A DNA stretch of 64,000 nt from Halanaeroarchaeum sp. HSR-CO (GCF_024972755.1 NZ_CP087724.1:2356001-2420000); one strand, 5' to 3'; shown: positions 1 to 10,550, counted from the first letter of the stretch. Notes: a model not told the origin generated them from the letters alone. A program made the numbers and translations.

Positions 1-1
1 C

Positions 2-1588
2 CTGTATCACTCGAACATCCGCCACATCTCGATGTCCCACGAGCAGGGTGCCGCACACGCCGCCGACGCGTACGGCATCGTCTCGGGGACGCCGGGCGTC
101 GCGATAGCGACCTCCGGCCCGGGTGCGACCAACCTGGTCACGGGGCTCGCGGACGCGAATATGGACTCCGACCCGGTCATCGCGCTCACCGGGCAGGTGG
201 CCAGCGACATGGTCGGAAACGACGCCTTCCAGGAGACCGACACCATCGGCATCACCGCCCCCGTGACGAAGGGCAACTACTTCGCAGGCGACGTCGAGAC
301 CGTCGGGAGCGACGTCGGCGAGGCCTTCGCCCTCGCCGCGGAGGGGCGACAGGGACCGACCCTGGTCGATCTACCGAAGGACGTGACCCAGTCACCGACC
401 GACCTGGAGCCGGTCGAACCGCGCGCGCCCGACACCCACGAGGTGCCGACCGGTGACGCCGACCCGAAGACCGTCGAGGCGGCTGCCGAGGCACTGGCGG
501 CTGCCGAGAAACCGGTCATCCTCTCGGGCGGAGGGGTCATCAAGGGCGACGCCTCCGAGGAGATCAGAACCTTCGCCACCGAGTACGGCATCCCGGTCGT
601 GACGACGATGCCCGGACTCGGGAGTTTCCCGGAAGATCACGAACTCGCCCTGGAGATGGGCGGGATGCACGGCACCGGCTACGCCAACCTGGCGTTGACT
701 CACGCCGACGTGCTCCTTGGCGTCGGGACCCGGTTCGACGACAGACTGACCGGCGACGTCAGAACGTTCGCGCCGGGCGCGGAGGTCATTCACGTCGACA
801 TCGACCCCGCCGAGATATCCAAGAACATCCACGCCGATTACCCGCTGGCGGGGGACGCGGCGACGGTCTTGCAACAGCTCACCGCCGCGATGCCGAGTGC
901 ACCAGACGCCACCGAGTGGCGCGAGCAGACCCGCCAGTGGAAGGCGGAGTACCCGATGGAGTACGAAGCGCCAGACGACCGGCCGATCAAACCGCAGTTC
1001 GTCGTGGAAGCACTCGACGAAGCGACCGAAGACGACGCCATCGTCGCGACCGGCGTCGGTCAGCACCAGATGTGGGCGGCCCAGTACTGGACCTACCGCG
1101 AACCCCGGACCTGGGTCTCCTCGAACGGCCTGGGAACCATGGGCTACGGCGTGCCTGCCGCCATCGGTGCGAAGGTCGCCGCCCCCGACCAGCAGGTCGT
1201 CGCCTTCGAGGGTGACGGCTCGTTCCTGATGACCGGCCAGGAGATCTCCGTGGCCGTTCGCGAGGACCTGGATATCACCGTCGCCATCCTGAACAACGAA
1301 TACGTCGGGATGATCCGCCAGTGGCAGGACGCCTTCTACGAGGAGCGCCGCTACGAGAGCGAGTGGTCGTGGGCGCCGGACTTCGCCAAACTGGCCGAGG
1401 CCTACGGCGCGCAGGGGCTCACCGCGATGTCGTACGAGGAGGCTCCCGAGGTCATCACGTCCGCACTGAACTACGATGGCCCCTCTGTCATCGACTTCCG
1501 GATCGACCCCGAAGAGGACGTCTATCCGATGGTCCCCAGTGGCGGGGCGAACGATCAGTTCGCGCTGGAGGAGGGACATCTCCAATGA
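2..1588 (+). CDS. ilvB: Acetolactate synthase large subunit (5' end outside window)
   Basis: Condenses two pyruvates, or pyruvate with 2-oxobutyrate, in the first shared step of Val/Leu/Ile synthesis, using ThDP, Mg and FAD. The open frame runs from the first bases of the window, so the start is missing; 528 residues are visible. The N-terminal ThDP-activating Glu is seen in [13 protein letters not shown] near the left edge. The C-terminal cofactor motif reads [11 protein letters not shown] and ends in NN about 27 residues later. The stop overlaps the ilvN start by 4 bp (ATGA), which suggests coupled translation. Assignment is secure from motifs and from the ilvN and ilvC neighbours. Confidence 0.96.
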   Translation: MYHSNIRHISMSHEQGAAHAADAYGIVSGTPGVAIATSGPGATNLVTGLADANMDSDPVIALTGQVASDMVGNDAFQETDTIGITAPVTKGNYFAGDVETVGSDVGEAFALAAEGRQGPTLVDLPKDVTQSPTDLEPVEPRAPDTHEVPTGDADPKTVEAAAEALAAAEKPVILSGGGVIKGDASEEIRTFATEYGIPVVTTMPGLGSFPEDHELALEMGGMHGTGYANLALTHADVLLGVGTRFDDRLTGDVRTFAPGAEVIHVDIDPAEISKNIHADYPLAGDAATVLQQLTAAMPSAPDATEWREQTRQWKAEYPMEYEAPDDRPIKPQFVVEALDEATEDDAIVATGVGQHQMWAAQYWTYREPRTWVSSNGLGTMGYGVPAAIGAKVAAPDQQVVAFEGDGSFLMTGQEISVAVREDLDITVAILNNEYVGMIRQWQDAFYEERRYESEWSWAPDFAKLAEAYGAQGLTAMSYEEAPEVITSALNYDGPSVIDFRIDPEEDVYPMVPSGGANDQFALEEGHLQ

Positions 1589-2172
1589 CTGGCGAAATGA
1601 AAGGCCCCGCACCCGAAGAGCGTCCACCGGTCGAGGGCAAACGCAACGCCCAGGGAATCCGCATCGATCCCGACGCGGTCGCCGAACCCGAGGTTCGACG
1701 CGTGGTCATCTCGGCCCTCGTGGACCACGAACCGGGCGTGCTGGCGAAGGTCTCCGGACTGTTCGCCCGCCGCCAGTTCAACATCGAGAGCCTGACGGTC
1801 GGTCCGACGTCGAATTCAGACCTCGCCCGGATGACCATCGTGGCCGAGGAGCCGACCCCGGGCATCGAGCAGGTCAAACGCCAGCTCAGAAAGGAGGTGG
1901 CGACCCACTCGGTCCGCGAGATCGACGGCGCCACCGAACGCGAACTGGCGCTCATCAAGGTCAGGGGGGACGACCCCGCCGGCGTGGCCGCCGTCGCCGA
2001 GATGTACGGCGGAGAGGCGGTCCAGGCCGGCAGCGAGGTCGTTACGGTCGAACTGAGCGGCACGGAAGCACAGGTCGACGACGCGATAGACGCATTCGAA
2101 CGATTCGGCGTGCGAGAGGTCGCCCGGACGGGCACCGCCGCGCTCGCCGCCGGCACCGAACCTACAGCATGA
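1585..2172 (+). CDS. ilvN: Acetolactate synthase small (regulatory) subunit
   Basis: Regulatory partner of IlvB that normally confers feedback control by branched-chain amino acids. The product is 195 aa. An ACT domain starts near residue 33 with [21 protein letters not shown] followed by the typical FNIESL; a second ferredoxin-like half follows to the C-terminus. The chosen ATG overlaps the ilvB stop by 4 bp, and the roughly 30-residue N-terminal extension is acidic or charged and of unknown role. An in-frame ATG at 1597 is a possible alternative start. The stop overlaps the ilvC ATG by 4 bp. Confidence 0.93.
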   Translation: MTGEMKGPAPEERPPVEGKRNAQGIRIDPDAVAEPEVRRVVISALVDHEPGVLAKVSGLFARRQFNIESLTVGPTSNSDLARMTIVAEEPTPGIEQVKRQLRKEVATHSVREIDGATERELALIKVRGDDPAGVAAVAEMYGGEAVQAGSEVVTVELSGTEAQVDDAIDAFERFGVREVARTGTAALAAGTEPTA

Positions 2173-3212
2173 CTGACGACGCATTCACCCAACCGGTATA
2201 TCACGAAGACGACGTGGACAGCTCGCACATCGACGACAAGACCGTGGCCGTCCTCGGCTACGGCAGCCAGGGCCACGCCCACGCACAGAACCTCGCGGAC
2301 AGCGGGGTCGACGTGGTCGTTGGCCTCAAGGAGGACTCCACCTCGCGCGCGGCCGTCGAGGAGGACGGCCTCCGCGTGGCGACCCCCGCCGACGCCGCGG
2401 CCGAGGCCGACGTGGTCTCGATGCTGGTCCCCGACACGGTCCAGCCCACCGTCTACGAGGAGATCGAACCGCATCTGGACCCCGGTGACACCCTCCAGTT
2501 CGCGCACGGATTCAACATCCACTACGGCCAGATCGAACCGCCCGAAGACGTCGACGTGACCATGGTGGCACCCAAGAGCCCGGGGCACCTCGTCCGACGG
2601 AACTACGTCGCCGGCGAGGGGACGCCGGCTCTCCTGGCGGTCTACCGCGACGCGACCGGCGAAGCGACCGACGAGGCCCTCGCGTACGCCCAGGGCATCG
2701 GCTGTGCCCGAGCCGGCGTCATCGAGACGTCCTTCCGCGAGGAGACCGAATCCGACCTCTTCGGCGAGCAGGCCGTCCTCTGTGGCGGCGTGACGAGCCT
2801 GGTGAAGACCGGCTACGAGACCCTCGTCGACAACGGCTACAGCCCGGAGATGGCCTACTTCGAGGTCCTGAACGAACTCAAACTCATCGTGGACCTGATG
2901 TACGAGGGCGGACTCGAGGAGATGTGGAACTCCGTCTCCGACACCGCCGAGTACGGTGGTCTCACGAAGGGCGACGTCGTGGTCGACGAGCAGGTGCGCG
3001 AGAACATGGAGGAGACCCTCGAACAGATCCAGAACGGCGAGTTCGCCCGCGAGTGGATCGCGGAGAACCAGGCCGGGCGTCCCTCCTACCGGCAGCGCCG
3101 CCAGGCCGAACAGGACCACGACATCGAGGACGTAGGCGCGCGCCTGCGCGACCTCTTCGCGTGGGCGGACGAGGACGCTAACGAACCGCCGGAGGTGCCC
3201 GCCGATGACTAA
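2169..3212 (+). CDS. ilvC: Ketol-acid reductoisomerase
   Basis: Isomerises and reduces acetolactate or acetohydroxybutyrate, the second step of Val/Ile synthesis. The 347-aa length fits class I enzymes. The N-terminal Rossmann motif is [13 protein letters not shown] at about residues 26-38. The C-terminal all-helical domain carries the metal ligands around [12 protein letters not shown] and the later E-rich [13 protein letters not shown] segment. It starts on the ATGA shared with ilvN and its TAA lies inside the next small gene, giving an 8-bp overlap. Confidence 0.96.
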   Translation: MTDDAFTQPVYHEDDVDSSHIDDKTVAVLGYGSQGHAHAQNLADSGVDVVVGLKEDSTSRAAVEEDGLRVATPADAAAEADVVSMLVPDTVQPTVYEEIEPHLDPGDTLQFAHGFNIHYGQIEPPEDVDVTMVAPKSPGHLVRRNYVAGEGTPALLAVYRDATGEATDEALAYAQGIGCARAGVIETSFREETESDLFGEQAVLCGGVTSLVKTGYETLVDNGYSPEMAYFEVLNELKLIVDLMYEGGLEEMWNSVSDTAEYGGLTKGDVVVDEQVRENMEETLEQIQNGEFAREWIAENQAGRPSYRQRRQAEQDHDIEDVGARLRDLFAWADEDANEPPEVPADD

Positions 3213-3423
3213 GACCATGGGCGAGGTGAACCACTCCCATCGTGACGACCCGCGGAACGTCTTCGGCGAGATGTTCCGCCGGGGTGCGAGCACCACCACC
3301 GACGGTGGCCGCCGGACCACCGACGCAGAGAGCATGGCCGACGTCGCCCACGAAGCGCCCGACGGAACCGACGCGAACGGCGTCTGGACCCGTGGCCGGA
3401 AGGTAGGTAGCCCCGACCGATGA
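3205..3423 (+). CDS. Small basic/polar protein between ilvC and leuC, unknown function
   Basis: Seventy-two residues with no domain I recognise. The N-terminus reads [20 protein letters not shown], and the rest is rich in Thr, Asp, Gly and Arg and looks disordered. It overlaps ilvC by 8 bp and its TGA overlaps the leuC ATG by 4 bp, so it sits inside the coupled translation chain and is unlikely to be a chance frame. It has no Leu- or Val-rich stretch that would suggest an attenuator peptide. A short accessory protein of the leucine pathway is possible, but nothing in the sequence proves it. Confidence 0.7.
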   Translation: MTKTMGEVNHSHRDDPRNVFGEMFRRGASTTTDGGRRTTDAESMADVAHEAPDGTDANGVWTRGRKVGSPDR

Positions 3424-4838
3424 GCGAGGGGACGCTCTACGACAACGTGTGGGACCGCCACCGCGTGACCCAGCTACCGACGGGCCAGGACCAGCTGTTC
3501 GTGGGGCTCCACCTCATCCACGAGGTGACCAGCCCGCAGGCGTTCGGGATGCTCAACGAGCGCGACATCGACGTCGCGTTCCCGGACCGCACTCACGCAA
3601 CGGTCGACCACATCGTGCCGACCGAGGACCGAACCCGGCCCTTCGACGACGAGGCCGCAGAGGAGATGCTCGAGGCCCTGGAGATCAACGTCCAGCGGGC
3701 GGGCATCGACTTCGCGGACCCGGAGAGTGGCAACCAGGGCATCGTCCACGTCATCGGCCCGGAGCAGGGACTCACCCAGCCCGGCATGACCGTCGTCTGT
3801 GGCGACAGCCACACCGCCACCCACGGCGCGTTCGGCGCCATCGCTTTCGGCATCGGGACGAGTCAGATTCGCGACGTCCTCGCGACCGGCTCCATCGCCA
3901 TGGCGAAACAGGCCGTCCGCAAGGTCGAGGTCACCGGCGAACTCGGCCCGGCCGTCACCGCCAAGGACGTCGTGTTGACCATCATTCGGGAACTCGGGAC
4001 CGACGGCGGCGTCGGCTACGTCTACGAGTACGGCGGCGAGGTCGTCGAGAACATGGAAATGCACGAGCGGATGACGCTGTGCAACATGTCCATCGAGGGC
4101 GGCGCCCGCGCGGGCTACGTCAACCCAGACGAGACCACCTACGACTACCTCGAAGGACGCGAGGCGGTACCAGAAGGCGAGGAGTTCGAGGAGCTGAAAG
4201 CCTACTGGGAGTCCATCCGCTCCGATTCGGACGCCACATACGACGACGTGGTCACGATCGACGGGTCGGCCATCGAACCGACCGTCACCTGGGGGACCAC
4301 CCCGGGGCAGGCCATGGGCATCAGCGAGACGGTGCCGGCACTCGAGGACCTGCCAGAAGACAAACGCGAGCCCGCAGAGCGAGCCATGGAGCACATGGGC
4401 GTCGAACCCGGGGACTCGATGGTGGGCTATCCCATCGACGTCGCCTTCCTCGGCTCCTGTACGAACGGTCGATTGCCCGACCTCCGCGAGGCCGCCGCAA
4501 TCGTCGAAGGCAACGAGCTCCACCCTGACGTCCGTGGGCTGGTCGTCCCCGGCAGCCAGCGTGTGAAGGCCGCAGCAGAGGCCGAAGGCCTCGACGAGGT
4601 GTTCCGCGACGCCGGTTTCGAGTGGCGCGGTGCCGGCTGTTCGATGTGTCTGGGCATGAACGACGACCAGCTGGTCGGCGACGAGGTCTCCGCTTCTTCG
4701 TCGAACCGCAACTTCGTTGGACGGCAGGGCAGTCCAGACGGGAAGACGGTCCTGATGAACCCACAGATGGTCGCCGCCGCCGGCATCGTCGGCGAGGTAA
4801 CCGACGTCCGTACCCTGGAGGAGGTGGTGGAGGTATGA
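3420..4838 (+). CDS. leuC: 3-isopropylmalate dehydratase large subunit
   Basis: Aconitase-superfamily subunit that isomerises 2-isopropylmalate to 3-isopropylmalate with LeuD. It is 472 aa. The active-site motif GDSHTATHG lies near residue 128. The 4Fe-4S ligands are in GSCTNGR near residue 345 and in CSMCLG near residue 405. The gene is coupled at both ends by ATGA overlaps, with the small ORF upstream and leuD downstream. Homoaconitase or another aconitase paralogue is made unlikely by the leu/ilv context. Confidence 0.95.
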   Translation: MSEGTLYDNVWDRHRVTQLPTGQDQLFVGLHLIHEVTSPQAFGMLNERDIDVAFPDRTHATVDHIVPTEDRTRPFDDEAAEEMLEALEINVQRAGIDFADPESGNQGIVHVIGPEQGLTQPGMTVVCGDSHTATHGAFGAIAFGIGTSQIRDVLATGSIAMAKQAVRKVEVTGELGPAVTAKDVVLTIIRELGTDGGVGYVYEYGGEVVENMEMHERMTLCNMSIEGGARAGYVNPDETTYDYLEGREAVPEGEEFEELKAYWESIRSDSDATYDDVVTIDGSAIEPTVTWGTTPGQAMGISETVPALEDLPEDKREPAERAMEHMGVEPGDSMVGYPIDVAFLGSCTNGRLPDLREAAAIVEGNELHPDVRGLVVPGSQRVKAAAEAEGLDEVFRDAGFEWRGAGCSMCLGMNDDQLVGDEVSASSSNRNFVGRQGSPDGKTVLMNPQMVAAAGIVGEVTDVRTLEEVVEV

Positions 4839-5482
4839 GTGCCGACGCCACTCCCGACGAACCGCCGGCAGAACGGATCGAATCGGTCTCGGGCACCGGC
4901 GTCCCCGTCCGCGGGAACGACGTCGACACCGACCAGATCATCCCGGCCCGGTTCATGAAGGTCGTGACCTTCGAGGGGCTTGGCCAGTACGCCTTCTTCG
5001 ACCAGCGCTTCGACGACGAAGGCAATTCGACCGACCATCCGTTCAACGAGACGCAGTACAAGGACGCGTCCGTCCTCGTCGTCAACAGTAACTTCGGCAG
5101 TGGGTCCTCCCGCGAGCACGCCCCACAGGCACTCCAGCGGTGGGGCATCGACGCCGTCGTCGGCGAGTCCTTCGCCGAGATCTTCGCGGGCAACTGCCTG
5201 GCCCTCGGGATGCCGACAGTCACCGCCGATCACGAGACCATCGAGACCCTCCAGGCGTGGGTCGAGGCCAACCCCGACCAGGAGATCACGGTCGACGTTG
5301 CCGACGGGACCGTGACCTACGGGGAGACCACCGTCGACGTCACAGTCTCCGACGCCCAGCAACAGGCCCTCGTCGAGGGGGTCTGGGACACCACGGCGGT
5401 CATGCGTCACAACCTCGAGCAGGTGCGCGAGACGGCCCGGAGTCTCCCGTACGTGAGCGAAGGGGAGGTACCGAACCGATGA
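4835..5482 (+). CDS. leuD: 3-isopropylmalate dehydratase small subunit
   Basis: Swivelling-domain partner of LeuC. The 215-aa length matches the bacterial-type LeuD rather than the shorter archaeal HacB-like form. The substrate-loop region reads [13 protein letters not shown] near residue 29, and the [15 protein letters not shown] motif follows near residue 88. An N-terminal extension of about 15 residues ([16 protein letters not shown]) is polar. The start shares ATGA with leuC and the stop shares ATGA with leuB. Confidence 0.94.
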   Translation: MSADATPDEPPAERIESVSGTGVPVRGNDVDTDQIIPARFMKVVTFEGLGQYAFFDQRFDDEGNSTDHPFNETQYKDASVLVVNSNFGSGSSREHAPQALQRWGIDAVVGESFAEIFAGNCLALGMPTVTADHETIETLQAWVEANPDQEITVDVADGTVTYGETTVDVTVSDAQQQALVEGVWDTTAVMRHNLEQVRETARSLPYVSEGEVPNR

Positions 5483-6462
5483 GCGAGGAGATCGCCGTCA
5501 TCCCCGGCGATGGCATCGGCCAGGAGGTCGTCCCGGCCGCCGTCGCCATCCTCGAGACACTCGATCTCGGCTTCTCCTTTACCGAGGCCGAGGCGGGCGA
5601 TCACGTCGTCGAGGCCGGGGGCGAACCGCTCCCGTCCGAGACCCGGGAACTCGCCGAGCGCGCGGACGCGACACTGTTCGGCGCGGCGGGCGAGAGCGCC
5701 GCCGACGTCATCCTCCCGCTGCGCGCGGCCGTCGACTCCTTCGTGAACGTGCGGCCCGCGCGAACCTACCCGGGCATCGACGCCGTCCGCCCGGAGACGG
5801 ACATCGTTTTCCTCCGGGAGAACACGGAGGGGGTCTACTCGGGACACGAGGACCGTCTCACCGAGGACGTGAGCACGCTGACCCGCGTGGTCACCGACTC
5901 CGCCTCGCGCCGCCTCGCCGAGTACGCCTGCGAGTTCGTCGGCGACCGGAACGAAGACGGCTTCACGGTGGCCCACAAGGCGAACGTGATGCGGGAGACC
6001 GACGGTCGGTTCCGCGACGCCGTCATCGACGTCGCCGACGAACGGGGCGTCCAGACCGAGGAGGTCCTCATGGACGCACTGGCGATGCACCTCGTGTTGC
6101 GCCCCGAGGAGTACGACGTCGTCGTGACGCCGAACCTCGCGGGCGACGTGCTCTCGGACCTGGCGGCGGGTCTCGTGGGCGGTCTGGGACTGCTCCCGAG
6201 CGCGAACGTCGGCCCCGAGCGGGCCGTCTTCGAACCCGTCCACGGTACCGCGCCGGACATCGCCGGCGAGGGGATCGCCAACCCGAGCGCGACGGTCCTC
6301 TCCGCCGCAATGATGCTAGAATACCTCGGCTACGACGACGAGGGTGCGGTCGTTCGCGACGCGGTCGAATCGGTCCTGGCCGACGGACCGCGCACGCCGG
6401 ACCTCGGCGGTACGGCGACGACCGAGGACGTCACTGCGGCCCTGGTCGACGCCATCGAGTGA
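5479..6462 (+). CDS. leuB: 3-isopropylmalate dehydrogenase
   Basis: Oxidatively decarboxylates 3-isopropylmalate to 2-oxoisocaproate with NAD, the last gene of this operon. The 327-aa product begins with the family signature [14 protein letters not shown]. The substrate and metal motifs follow as [21 protein letters not shown] and [19 protein letters not shown]. The adenine-binding segment is [13 protein letters not shown]. The isocitrate dehydrogenase later in the window (59358) is a distinct, longer relative, and the leu context decides the substrate here. The gene converges on thrB with only 10 bp between stops. Confidence 0.94.
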   Translation: MSEEIAVIPGDGIGQEVVPAAVAILETLDLGFSFTEAEAGDHVVEAGGEPLPSETRELAERADATLFGAAGESAADVILPLRAAVDSFVNVRPARTYPGIDAVRPETDIVFLRENTEGVYSGHEDRLTEDVSTLTRVVTDSASRRLAEYACEFVGDRNEDGFTVAHKANVMRETDGRFRDAVIDVADERGVQTEEVLMDALAMHLVLRPEEYDVVVTPNLAGDVLSDLAAGLVGGLGLLPSANVGPERAVFEPVHGTAPDIAGEGIANPSATVLSAAMMLEYLGYDDEGAVVRDAVESVLADGPRTPDLGGTATTEDVTAALVDAIE

Positions 6463-6472
6463 CCGATTCCTG

Positions 6473-7348
6473 CTAAAATACCGTCGCGCCGTTCCCGATC
6501 GTCGACGTGTACGCGCGCGCGTCGATCCCCTCTGCCTCGAAGGCGTCGAGCATCGCGCCGGCCACGTCGCGCTGGTCGCCACGGTGGGTGACGGCGAGGA
6601 TGGCGGGGCCGGCACCGGAGACGGTGGCCCCGGTGGCACCGGCAGCACACGCGGCATCCACCGCCCGGTCGTAGCCCTGGATGAGTGCAGCTCTGGCGGG
6701 CGTCACGACTGATTCTCGCATCCCCTGGCCCACCAGTTCCGGGTCGTTCCGATGCATGCCGATGGTGAGCGTCGCCGCGCTCCCGACCGTCTCGACCATG
6801 TCGTCCATGGAGAGCGTCTCTGGAACGACGCGGCGTGCGTCCCGGGTTGATACCACGATGTCGGGGAGGACCGCGACGAGTGGGATCGAGGCGTCGACGG
6901 ACTCGACGCCGCCATCCCTGACGACGGTGAACCCACCGAGGATAGCGGGCGCGACGTTGTCCGCGTGGGCGGTCCCGGAGACCGCTGCCTCGCCCTCCGC
7001 GGCGACCCGGACCAGTTCGTGATCTGAGAGGTTGCGGTCGTAGAGTTCGTTCAGCGCGACCGCCGTCGCGGCGGCACTGGCGGCCGACGACCCGAGGCCG
7101 GAGGAGGGACGAACGCCCTTGTCGATGGCGATATGAGCGGGCGCGTCGAGCGCCGACGCGACCACGCCGGCAGTGTTCTTCGCCGGGTCGCTCGGGATGT
7201 ACTCGCTGCCCACGCCCGTAACCTCGATGGTCGTCTCGCGGGCGCGCTCGACCGTGACCACGTCCGCCGGCCTGTCGAAGGCGACGCCGAACACGTCGAA
7301 GCCGCTGCCGAGATTCGCACTCGTCGCCGGCGCGCGGACGGTTACCAT
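6473..7348 (-). CDS. thrB: Homoserine kinase
   Basis: Phosphorylates homoserine for threonine synthesis. The product is 291 aa, a GHMP kinase. It opens with VTVRAPATSANLGSGFDVFG, has the ATP-binding motif PSSGLGSSAASAAA near residue 85, and has the C-terminal GHMP motif GATVSGAGPAILAV near residue 250. The open frame continues far upstream, but the start is placed at the ATG preceding VTVRAP because that is where homology begins. It is divergent from the flavoprotein at 7439. Confidence 0.95.
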   Translation of the reverse strand: MVTVRAPATSANLGSGFDVFGVAFDRPADVVTVERARETTIEVTGVGSEYIPSDPAKNTAGVVASALDAPAHIAIDKGVRPSSGLGSSAASAAATAVALNELYDRNLSDHELVRVAAEGEAAVSGTAHADNVAPAILGGFTVVRDGGVESVDASIPLVAVLPDIVVSTRDARRVVPETLSMDDMVETVGSAATLTIGMHRNDPELVGQGMRESVVTPARAALIQGYDRAVDAACAAGATGATVSGAGPAILAVTHRGDQRDVAGAMLDAFEAEGIDARAYTSTIGNGATVF

Positions 7349-7438
7349 GACCGCGAGTAGCGGGTGAGGGGGCAAAAAGGGTAGCGAAGCCGACCCGTCA
7401 CCGTAACCGTAAACCGCGGGGCAATCGGAGTCATTGCC

Positions 7439-8749
7439 ATGATCGCCATCGTCGGTGGCGGACTCGCTGGACTGGCGACCGCCTACCGACTCCAGGAGCA
7501 CGGCGAGTCGGTCCAGGTCTACGAGAGCACCGACCAGGTCGGCGGCCTCGCCGCGACCTACGAGACCACCGGCGACCGGATCGAGAAGTACTATCACCAC
7601 CTCTCGAAGACGGAGGAGACCATCGTCGAACTCATCGAGGAACTCGGCCTCGGTGACGACCTCCACTGGCCGATCGGCGGGGACGCCTACTACGTCGACG
7701 GGGTAGTCTATCCGCTCGACACGGCCTGGGAGATCGCGGCGTACCCCCACCTGAGCCTCTACGACAAGTTCCGCCTTGGAATGCTCGTTCTGGGCGTGGA
7801 CGTGCGGGGCGGCATACCAACCACCGGCTCCTACGATCGCCTGGAGGACTACGAGGCGGTCCCGATCCGCGAGTTCGTCGTCGAGCACACCACCCGAAGC
7901 GTCTACGAGAACTTCTTCGAACCGCTCCTCGAGGCGAAGTTCGGCTCCCGCAAGGAGGACGTGAGCGCGGCCTGGCTCCTGGGGAGGGTTCGCTTCCGCG
8001 GCGAGCGCGACCTGCTCCGGGGCGAACCCCTCGGCTACCTCGACGGGGGGTTCGGTCGCCTGCTCGACGCGACGGTGGACGCGGTCGGCGAGGAGAACGT
8101 CACCCTGAATGCGAGGGTGACCGACGTCGACATCGTGGAGGGGTCGGTAGCCGGCATCACCGTCAACACCGTCGACGAGGGGATACGCCAGGTCGAGGTC
8201 GACGGGGTCGTCGTGGCGGCGATGCCCGACGTCCTCGAGGACCTCACCGGGTACGAGTGCGACATCGACTTCCAGGGAACGGTCTGTTCGGTCGTGAGCA
8301 TGGACGAACCGTTGACCGACACCTACTGGCTCAACATCGCCGACGACGCACCCTTCGGCGCGCTCATCGAGCACACGAACTACGTCGACGAGTCCCACTA
8401 CGGTGGCGAGCACCTCCTCTACGTCCCGAAATACATCCAGTCCCCGGACGACGAGGTCTGGCAGATGGACGACGAGGCCGTCGAATCACTGTGGCTCGAC
8501 GGCATCGAGGACCTCTTTCCCGAGTTCGACCGCGAATCGGTCAACTGGATCGAGACGGCGCGCAATCCCCGGACGGCCCCGGTCTACGAGCGTGGCTACC
8601 TCGAGATGGTCGTCCCCTACGACCTCGGCGAGGCAGTCGCCGACGGCGTGTACTACGCCGGAATGGCATCGCGGGCCCAGTATCCAGAACGGAGCCTCGA
8701 CGGGGCCATCGAGGCGGGGTACGCCGCGGCGGACCGGATCGTCGAGTGA
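7439..8749 (+). CDS. FAD-dependent amine-oxidase-like flavoprotein
   Basis: A 436-aa flavoprotein with an N-terminal FAD-binding motif IVGGGLAGLATAYRLQEHG followed by GGLAATYETTGDRIEKYYHH, typical of the protoporphyrinogen oxidase, phytoene desaturase and UDP-galactopyranose mutase-like group. The C-terminus carries the second FAD contact, YYAGMASRAQYPERSLDGAIEAG in spirit of the family (GD/GM-SLDGAI). Haloarchaeal relatives are usually left as generic FAD oxidoreductases, sometimes near polysaccharide genes, and the neighbours here do not set the substrate. It stands alone between thrB and the CDGSH gene. Confidence 0.8.
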   Translation: MIAIVGGGLAGLATAYRLQEHGESVQVYESTDQVGGLAATYETTGDRIEKYYHHLSKTEETIVELIEELGLGDDLHWPIGGDAYYVDGVVYPLDTAWEIAAYPHLSLYDKFRLGMLVLGVDVRGGIPTTGSYDRLEDYEAVPIREFVVEHTTRSVYENFFEPLLEAKFGSRKEDVSAAWLLGRVRFRGERDLLRGEPLGYLDGGFGRLLDATVDAVGEENVTLNARVTDVDIVEGSVAGITVNTVDEGIRQVEVDGVVVAAMPDVLEDLTGYECDIDFQGTVCSVVSMDEPLTDTYWLNIADDAPFGALIEHTNYVDESHYGGEHLLYVPKYIQSPDDEVWQMDDEAVESLWLDGIEDLFPEFDRESVNWIETARNPRTAPVYERGYLEMVVPYDLGEAVADGVYYAGMASRAQYPERSLDGAIEAGYAAADRIVE

Positions 8750-8772
8750 CTGACCGCTCTCCACGAGAACAC

Positions 8773-8778
8773 TTTTAT
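8773..8778 (+). promoter_or_regulatory. TATA box for the CDGSH gene
   Basis: TTTTAT lies 24-29 bp upstream of the ATG at 8802, which is the spacing expected for a leaderless haloarchaeal transcript. Confidence 0.55.
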
Positions 8779-8801
8779 CGACCACTGAGAACCGTGACAC
8801 C

Positions 8802-9041
8802 ATGCCACGGGAGATCACCCACGACGCCCACGGGCCGAAGATCCTGGACGAGGACGACATCGACGAGCAGAAAGGGAATATCGCCATCTGCATGTGTGGA
8901 CTGTCCGCGAACTATCCATTCTGCGACGGTTCGCACGACGCGACGGCCGACGAAGACCCGAATACGCTGTACAAGTACGAAGGCGACGATGGCGATACTC
9001 CCCGCCACGAGATCGCGGAGATCGTCTACGCCGACGACTGA
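8802..9041 (+). CDS. CDGSH iron-sulfur domain protein
   Basis: A 79-residue single-domain CDGSH protein of the mitoNEET/NAF-1 fold that binds a 2Fe-2S cluster through three Cys and one His. The ligands are C30, C32, C41 and H45 in the pattern CMCGLS...PFCDGSH. The role in archaea is not settled; redox sensing or cluster transfer is likely. It follows one flavoprotein and precedes another, so a shared redox function is possible. It has its own TATA box. Confidence 0.9.
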   Translation: MPREITHDAHGPKILDEDDIDEQKGNIAICMCGLSANYPFCDGSHDATADEDPNTLYKYEGDDGDTPRHEIAEIVYADD

Positions 9042-9160
9042 TTGCGGGGCCAGCCGACCACTGGAACCGGCAACCGCTGCCGGGTGCCCGAGCGGTCCCG
9101 TGCAGCTCGCTCTGCCGGTTTTCGGGTCGAACGCGGCGGCTAACACAGATAGCAATCCAC

Positions 9161-9166
9161 TTTAGG
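9161..9166 (+). promoter_or_regulatory. TATA-like element deciding the start of the oxidoreductase
   Basis: TTTAGG is centred about 26 bp upstream of the ATG at 9189 and only 13 bp upstream of the ATG at 9177. It therefore favours the downstream start (MSASYV) on a leaderless mRNA. Confidence 0.45.
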
Positions 9167-9188
9167 GCCGACTGCTATGATTGTGAAT

Positions 9189-10475
9189 ATGAGCGCATCG
9201 TACGTGATAGTTGGCGACGGGGTGGCGGGCAGTTCTGCGGCGGAGACACTCAGGGAAGCGGACCCCGAGGCCGACATCACCGTCATCACCGACGAGGGCG
9301 AACCGCTGTACAACCGCATCCTGATCAAGGAATACGCGAAGGGGAAACTCCCCGAAGCACCCGTCGCCATCCACGAGGAATCGTGGTACGATGACCGTAA
9401 CATCGACCTGCGACTCAACACCCTCGTCACGGACGTGCGTGCCGACGACCACTCCGTCCTCACCCACGACGGCGAGGAGATCGCGTACGACAAACTGCTC
9501 GTCGCGACCGGCGGCACACCGATCCAGCTCCCGGTCCCCAACAGCGACGCGAAGAACATCGACCACTTCTGGACGTTCCAGGACGCCAGGAGCATCAAAG
9601 AGAACGTCGAGGACGCCGACGACGCGGTCATCGTCGGTGCGGGCCTGCTCGGTATCGACCTGGCCGCCATCGTGGGCCACCAGGACGTCGAGAACGCATC
9701 CTACGTCATGCGGGGTGACCGGTGGTGGCGCTACGGACTGACCGCCGACGGTGCCGAGATCATGCACGATGCGATGCGCGATCTGGGCGTCGACCTGGTC
9801 TTCGACAGCGGCGTCTCCGAGTTCCGCGTCGACGACGATGGCAATGCAACGGAAGCCGTCGACGCGAACGGCGACGTCTATCCGATGGACTGGGGCGCTA
9901 TCGCAATCGGTCTCAACTTCAACGTCGAACTGCTCCAGGGCACCGACGTCACCCTCGATTGGGGTATCCAGGTGGACGAGACCATGCGGACCGAAGAAGA
10001 CGACATCTACGCGGCCGGCGACATCACGCAGTTCTACGACGAGGTCATCGGCGATCGGGCCCAGAACGGCTCCTGGGGCTCCGCGAAGGAGCAGGGGACC
10101 GTCGCGGCGAAGGCGATGCTGGAAGACCAGGGCCTGGACGTGACGGTCGAACCGTTCCGCTGGGTCTCCACGTACTCCATCACGCACTTCGACTTCCCCT
10201 TCCTCTCCTTCGGCCATCCGACGCGGAACGAGGGCGACGGGTACGCCGGCGCCCCCAACGACGCCGAGCGGAAGTACGGCGAGAACGAGTGGCGCCGGCT
10301 TGTCTTCGAGGATGGCCAGCTCGTCGGTGGCGTGCTCATCGGCGACCTCTCACAGCAGGGCAAATACAAGAAACTCATCCTCGAGGAGGCCCAGGTGGCC
10401 GATCAGAAGGACATCCTCCTCCAGGAGAGCTTCGAACTCGACGAACTCGACCTGGCCGAACCGATCGAGCAGTAA
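9189..10475 (+). CDS. NAD(P)/FAD-dependent pyridine nucleotide-disulfide-type oxidoreductase
   Basis: A 428-aa two-dinucleotide-domain flavoprotein resembling rubredoxin/ferredoxin reductases and the N-terminal half of nitrite reductase NirB. The FAD motif is YVIVGDGVAGSSAAE near residue 5, ATGGTP marks the FAD hinge, IVGAGLLGIDLA near residue 147 binds NAD(P)H, and EDDIYAAGDI closes the FAD site. No redox-active CxxC disulfide is visible, so it is not a glutathione/lipoyl reductase. Its electron acceptor is unknown; the CDGSH protein just upstream is a plausible partner. A start 12 bp upstream (MIVN) is possible. Confidence 0.82.
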   Translation: MSASYVIVGDGVAGSSAAETLREADPEADITVITDEGEPLYNRILIKEYAKGKLPEAPVAIHEESWYDDRNIDLRLNTLVTDVRADDHSVLTHDGEEIAYDKLLVATGGTPIQLPVPNSDAKNIDHFWTFQDARSIKENVEDADDAVIVGAGLLGIDLAAIVGHQDVENASYVMRGDRWWRYGLTADGAEIMHDAMRDLGVDLVFDSGVSEFRVDDDGNATEAVDANGDVYPMDWGAIAIGLNFNVELLQGTDVTLDWGIQVDETMRTEEDDIYAAGDITQFYDEVIGDRAQNGSWGSAKEQGTVAAKAMLEDQGLDVTVEPFRWVSTYSITHFDFPFLSFGHPTRNEGDGYAGAPNDAERKYGENEWRRLVFEDGQLVGGVLIGDLSQQGKYKKLILEEAQVADQKDILLQESFELDELDLAEPIEQ

Positions 10476-10542
10476 CGACCGGGGAGCCGTCCGATCGCCC
10501 GCTGACCCGATTCTTCCAGCCGCCATCGCCGAGGACGATGCC

Positions 10543-10550
10543 TTTATATT
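10543..10550 (+). promoter_or_regulatory. Strong TATA box
   Basis: TTTATATT followed by a T-run is the most canonical TATA element in this stretch of the window. It would start transcription around 10570-10575 and give the next small gene (10596) a leader of about 20-25 nt. Confidence 0.5.

Noticed and set aside
3474-4523. Long open frames antisense to leuC and many other genes
   Set aside because: GC-rich codon bias creates long shadow frames; their products are Arg/Pro-rich or lack any family signature, while the sense frames have full catalytic motifs.
7349-8413. N-terminal extension of thrB to 646 aa
   Set aside because: Homology begins at MVTVRAPATSANLG; the extension is antisense to the flavoprotein gene and has no known domain.
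9076-9140. tRNA-like arrangement: GCTGCCG and CGGCGGC arms 65 bases apart with a GGGTCGAA element
   Set aside because: Too short for a tRNA, the T arm does not pair, and no anticodon arm forms; the complementarity is expected in GC-rich spacers.
9177-9188. Start codon four residues upstream for the oxidoreductase (MIVN)
   Set aside because: The TATA-like element at 9161 is only 13 bp from it, while it is about 26 bp from the ATG at 9189.
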